This document shows positions 6,009 through 8,258 of a stretch of DNA of 8,258 nt, piece after piece (position 1 is the first letter of the stretch; every line of letters begins with the position of its first letter). Below the pieces are notes generated by a model. That model searched no databases, was not told where the DNA came from, and saw nothing but the letters and a program-made list of their open reading frames with translations. The stretch covers positions 303 through 8,560 of the forward strand of contig DGIZ01000108.1 of the NCBI GenBank assembly GCA_002386585.1, in the 5' to 3' direction. A program made the position numbers and the translations under genes. The stretch is from Brevundimonas sp. UBA4609. GTDB lineage: Bacteria > Pseudomonadota > Alphaproteobacteria > Caulobacterales > Caulobacteraceae.

Positions 6009-6042
6009 GAAATCCTCGCAAAATCGACGCGTTAGGCAAGGA

Positions 6043-6070
6043 AGCATATCCAGAAATGAGCAGCGGACAA
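6043..6070 (-). promoter_or_regulatory. Candidate promoter of the lipoprotein gene
   Basis: On the minus strand TTGTCC (plus 6065-6070), a 16-bp spacer and TATGCT (plus 6043-6048) each match 4 of 6 consensus bases. The RNA would start near 6036, giving a leader of about 28 nt. Confidence 0.4.
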
Positions 6071-6071
6071 C

Positions 6072-6389
6072 ATGAAGAACGACGCTGCTTCCTGGAGAAT
6101 ATCCCTGACGGCCTTGCCCGAGCTGGCGTTCTGGGCCGACGAACCGGCGGCGGTGAACATGAAGCTGCACCTGACCAACTCAGGCCTCGATCTCAGGGAC
6201 AAGGCTCATGTCGCTCGCCTGGCGCGGGCGTTCGAGGCGGCGGGGCGTCACCACAAGACGATCATGATCCACATGCGCACCCGCGCAGAGGACTATGGCG
6301 CGCAGGACGTGGAGATTTTCCTGAAGGCGGTGCTGCCGCAATCAGGGTCAGCACCTAGACCTACCCAAATTGCGCTGAAGCTTAACTAA
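6072..6389 (+). pseudogene. Fragment of a TIM-barrel amidohydrolase, truncated at both ends
   Basis: The 105-codon frame carries an internal slice of an amidohydrolase-family TIM-barrel protein (complete members are usually near 300 residues or more). Residues 17-91 read 'ELAFWADEPAAVNMKLHLTN', 'LRDKAHVARLARAFEAAG' and 'KTIMIHMRTRAEDYGAQDVE', which match the usual strand-helix-strand pattern with the metal-site style 'IxxHMR'. The following 'SAPRPTQIAL' (93-102) resembles the next conserved 'APDxPxQIAHL' but then stops. So the N-terminal barrel strands and everything after the QIA strand are missing. The only upstream purines (GGA) are weak, and the presumed lipoprotein promoter occupies the space before it. 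It is probably a decayed remnant; a short expressed protein cannot be ruled out. Confidence 0.6.
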
Positions 6390-6452
6390 CGACTCTTGTC
6401 GTATTTTAACTCTTTCCGCCGCACGTATCGGCTTCTGTTTTGAGAAGTCTGC

Positions 6453-6456
6453 GGAG
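6453..6456 (+). promoter_or_regulatory. Ribosome binding site that decides the TTG start of the autotransporter-like gene
   Basis: GGAG lies 7 nt before TTG 6464. The other in-frame candidates, TTG 6440 and GTG 6479, have no purine-rich site upstream, and no ATG precedes the signal peptide. The frame is closed by a TAA about 30 nt before TTG 6440. Confidence 0.5.
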
Positions 6457-6463
6457 TTCGCGA

Positions 6464-8258
6464 TTGCCTGTAGCCCGTGTGGAGACGCCGGTTTCGATTG
6501 CCGGCCCTGGTTTCGGCGTCTCGCGGAGGAAGGCGCTTCTGAGCTCAGCCTGTCGCCATCGCGCCATCTGGGCGGCAGCGGCGGCGGTGTTGCTGCCCTC
6601 CACGCAAGCGTTCGCTCAATGCGCCGCTGCGCCGGCGGCGCTCAATATTTCCTCCGGCAGTTGCGCCGATCCGGAGTTCACCGCGAGGCAAAGCGCAGAC
6701 GCCGCGCCCGTGGTCGATGTCTCCGGGTCGGGAAGCTATAGCGGCGTCTCCGTCGATCTTTCCGCGTTCGGCAGCGGCCACGGGGTGCGCGCCAGCGATG
6801 ACGGGACGATTTCGTTGATCGGCACGCCGTCGGACGGGGCCATGGTCAGCACCTATGGCGACGGCGGCCACGGCCTCTACGCCGATGGCGGGGGGCAGAT
6901 CACCGGCAGCTATACCTCGGTTTATACGAACGGCGCCGGCGCTCACGGCGTCGAGGCGATCGGGGCAGGCAGCCGCGTCACGCTGACCGACAGCGGAGTA
7001 AACACAGCGCTCGACAACGCGCATGGGGCTTATGCGTCGGGGGGCGGGACAATCACCCTGACCCGCACGAGCGTCGCGACCTATGGCGCGGGGGCCTCCG
7101 CTGTTTTCGCGGGCGCGGACGGATCGATCACTCTCAACGACCTGAGCACGTACAGCTATGGCGACGACGCTCCCGGTGCGGTCGCCTCGGGCGCTGACAG
7201 CCGCCTGACCCTGAACAACGCCTATGTAAACGTCTATGGAAGCGGCGGCGCCGGGCTGCTTGCGGCCGATGGCGGACTGATCACTATGAGCGGCGGCGCG
7301 ATCGCGTCCGGCGACTACTACGGCGGCGCCGTCACCACCGGCTCTCCGGGCATGCTGGCCCGTGGCGCCGGCAGCCGGATCCTTGTCGTCAACGGTGCGA
7401 CGTCCGCCACCTACGGCGCAAACAGCCCGGGCCTGTGGGCCGACGCCGGCGGCAGGATCGACTTCGCCGGCTACGGCGTCTTCACCTACCAGCCCAATTC
7501 TGCGGGCGCAGCGGCGAGCGGGCTGGGCAGCACGGTCACCTTGACCGACACCATAGTCCGCACGTCCGGCCCTTCCAGCGCCGGCCTGCTCGTCACCGTC
7601 GGTGGCGCCGTCACCGCGAGCAACACCGAGATCACGACCGGTTATGGAAGAGGCGGGAGCAACCTTCCGGTCCTTCAGTTTCCGAGCGCCGACTTAGGCC
7701 TGGAGGCCCATGGCGCGGATGTGGTCGGGGCCGGCAGCCGGCTGCAGACGCAGAACGCCCGCATCACCACGCACGGCGACGGCGCCGTCGGCGTCAGGGT
7801 CAGCCAGGGCGCCTCGGCCTCGATCGTCGGCGGCTCTATCACGACCAACGGCGCCGACACAGCCGCGATCGGCGGCGCCGTCGCCGTCCGGGCGACCGAC
7901 GACGACAGCAGCATCACCCTGTCCGGAACCTCGGTCAGAACGACGAACCTCAACGCCGTGGGCCTGCATGCCATGGCAGGCGGCGCGATCGCCGCCACGG
8001 ACGCCACGGTCGCTACGCAGGGAGTGAACGCCTTCGGCGTATCTGCGCAGGATGCCGGCGGCGTCACCCTTAGCAACACGGCCGTCGCCGCCGCGGGCGA
8101 CGCCGCGTTCGGAGTCCGGGCCGGCGATGCAGGGACGGTGCAGATGGCGGGCGGTTCGGTCGAAACCGCCGGCGCCGGCGCGCACGGCGTCGCCGCCGTC
8201 GACGGAGGGAACCTCACGGTTTCGGGCGCGGCCGTCGCGGCGAACGGCGCCGGATCGT
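6464..8258 (+). CDS. Exported repetitive beta-helix protein, autotransporter-like, C-terminus outside window
   Basis: The frame is open for 598 codons to the right edge. A long N-region with 'SRRK' (20-23) precedes a signal peptide: hydrophobic core at about 34-45 and probable cleavage after AFA at residue 51. The rest is Gly/Ala/Thr/Ser-rich with about 18 degenerate repeats of roughly 25 residues, for example 'TNGAGAHGVEAIGAGSRVTL' and 'TYGAGASAVFAGADGSITL'. Such repeats form right-handed beta-helices in pertactin/BigA-like autotransporter passengers, which reach the surface through a C-terminal 12-strand barrel (type V secretion). That barrel is not in view, so the call rests on the signal peptide and repeats. 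A filamentous or surface-layer protein is an alternative. Only one cysteine pair (near residues 53 and 68) is seen, close to the mature N-terminus. Start choice is TTG 6464. Confidence 0.75.
   Translation, partial: MPVARVETPVSIAGPGFGVSRRKALLSSACRHRAIWAAAAAVLLPSTQAFAQCAAAPAALNISSGSCADPEFTARQSADAAPVVDVSGSGSYSGVSVDLSAFGSGHGVRASDDGTISLIGTPSDGAMVSTYGDGGHGLYADGGGQITGSYTSVYTNGAGAHGVEAIGAGSRVTLTDSGVNTALDNAHGAYASGGGTITLTRTSVATYGAGASAVFAGADGSITLNDLSTYSYGDDAPGAVASGADSRLTLNNAYVNVYGSGGAGLLAADGGLITMSGGAIASGDYYGGAVTTGSPGMLARGAGSRILVVNGATSATYGANSPGLWADAGGRIDFAGYGVFTYQPNSAGAAASGLGSTVTLTDTIVRTSGPSSAGLLVTVGGAVTASNTEITTGYGRGGSNLPVLQFPSADLGLEAHGADVVGAGSRLQTQNARITTHGDGAVGVRVSQGASASIVGGSITTNGADTAAIGGAVAVRATDDDSSITLSGTSVRTTNLNAVGLHAMAGGAIAATDATVATQGVNAFGVSAQDAGGVTLSNTAVAAAGDAAFGVRAGDAGTVQMAGGSVETAGAGAHGVAAVDGGNLTVSGAAVAANGAGS
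6767..8258 (+). repeat. About 18 tandem degenerate 75-bp units coding beta-helix rungs
   Basis: At protein level the unit is roughly [T/S]-[Y/N]-G-x-G-x-x-G-[V/L]-x-A-x-x-G-G-x-[I/V]-T-L-x-x-[T/S]-x-V. Units lacking and bearing the 'GAGSR' or 'GxxS' turn tend to alternate, as at residues around 165-175, 250, 300 and 420, suggesting a two-rung (about 50-residue) module. Two units are lengthened by insertions, one near 7310-7370 and one near 7640-7730. DNA identity between units is low, so this is old divergence, not a recent array. Confidence 0.7.

Noticed and set aside
7435..8217. Further open frames on both strands inside the right-end repeat region
   Set aside because: Arg/His-rich or Ala/Pro-rich shadows of the repeats; the frame with a signal peptide and regular rungs is the coding one.
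6767..8258. CRISPR array or recent tandem repeat
   Set aside because: Units are alike only at protein level and there are no identical direct repeats with unique spacers.
1..8258. tRNA, rRNA, insertion sequence or attachment site
   Set aside because: No cloverleaf, rRNA segment, transposase frame or paired terminal repeats were found by eye.

Overview
The window is a GC-rich stretch, probably from an alphaproteobacterium. Caulobacterales (Brevundimonas/Caulobacter-like) is my best guess from protein style and a Caulobacter-type promoter, but no rRNA or other phylogenetic marker confirms it. The left two thirds is part of a non-flagellar type III secretion system (T3SS). The right third holds an unrelated lipoprotein gene, an enzyme remnant and the 5' part of a large repetitive autotransporter-like gene.

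Layout: positions 1-1044 (minus) are the N-terminal 348 codons of the export-gate protein SctV, cut by the window edge. Directly upstream on the same strand (1098-1838) is a secreted lytic transglycosylase that could open peptidoglycan for the injectisome. An AT-rich divergent intergenic region (1839-2083) has a candidate promoter in each direction and a perfect palindrome. On the plus strand follow sctU (2084-3295), a FliO-like membrane protein overlapping it by ATGA (3292-3690), a cysteine-free protein with the look of a T3SS substrate (3779-4441), a strong terminator hairpin (4464-4500), and an exported DUF6683-like protein (4539-5297). After that last stop codon the same frame stays open for 50 codons and encodes a linker, one membrane segment and Arg-Arg-Arg. 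Positions 5487-6008 (minus) encode a small lipoprotein of unknown role. Positions 6072-6389 hold a truncated piece of a TIM-barrel amidohydrolase. From 6464 to the right edge runs a TTG-initiated exported beta-helix protein with about 18 repeats of roughly 25 residues.

How the genes fit together: SctV and SctU are core parts of the inner-membrane export apparatus. SctU carries the self-cleaving NPTH switch. The FliO-like protein is normally a flagellar assembly factor, so its place in an injectisome operon is unusual. The 220-residue protein is the likeliest secreted component (filament, translocator or needle accessory).

The least expected signal is a pair of 14-bp inverted repeats of the form TAGGG-N4-CCCTA. 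One lies about 135 bp before sctU, the other about 125 bp before the putative secreted protein. They may be the operator of an undescribed T3SS regulator.
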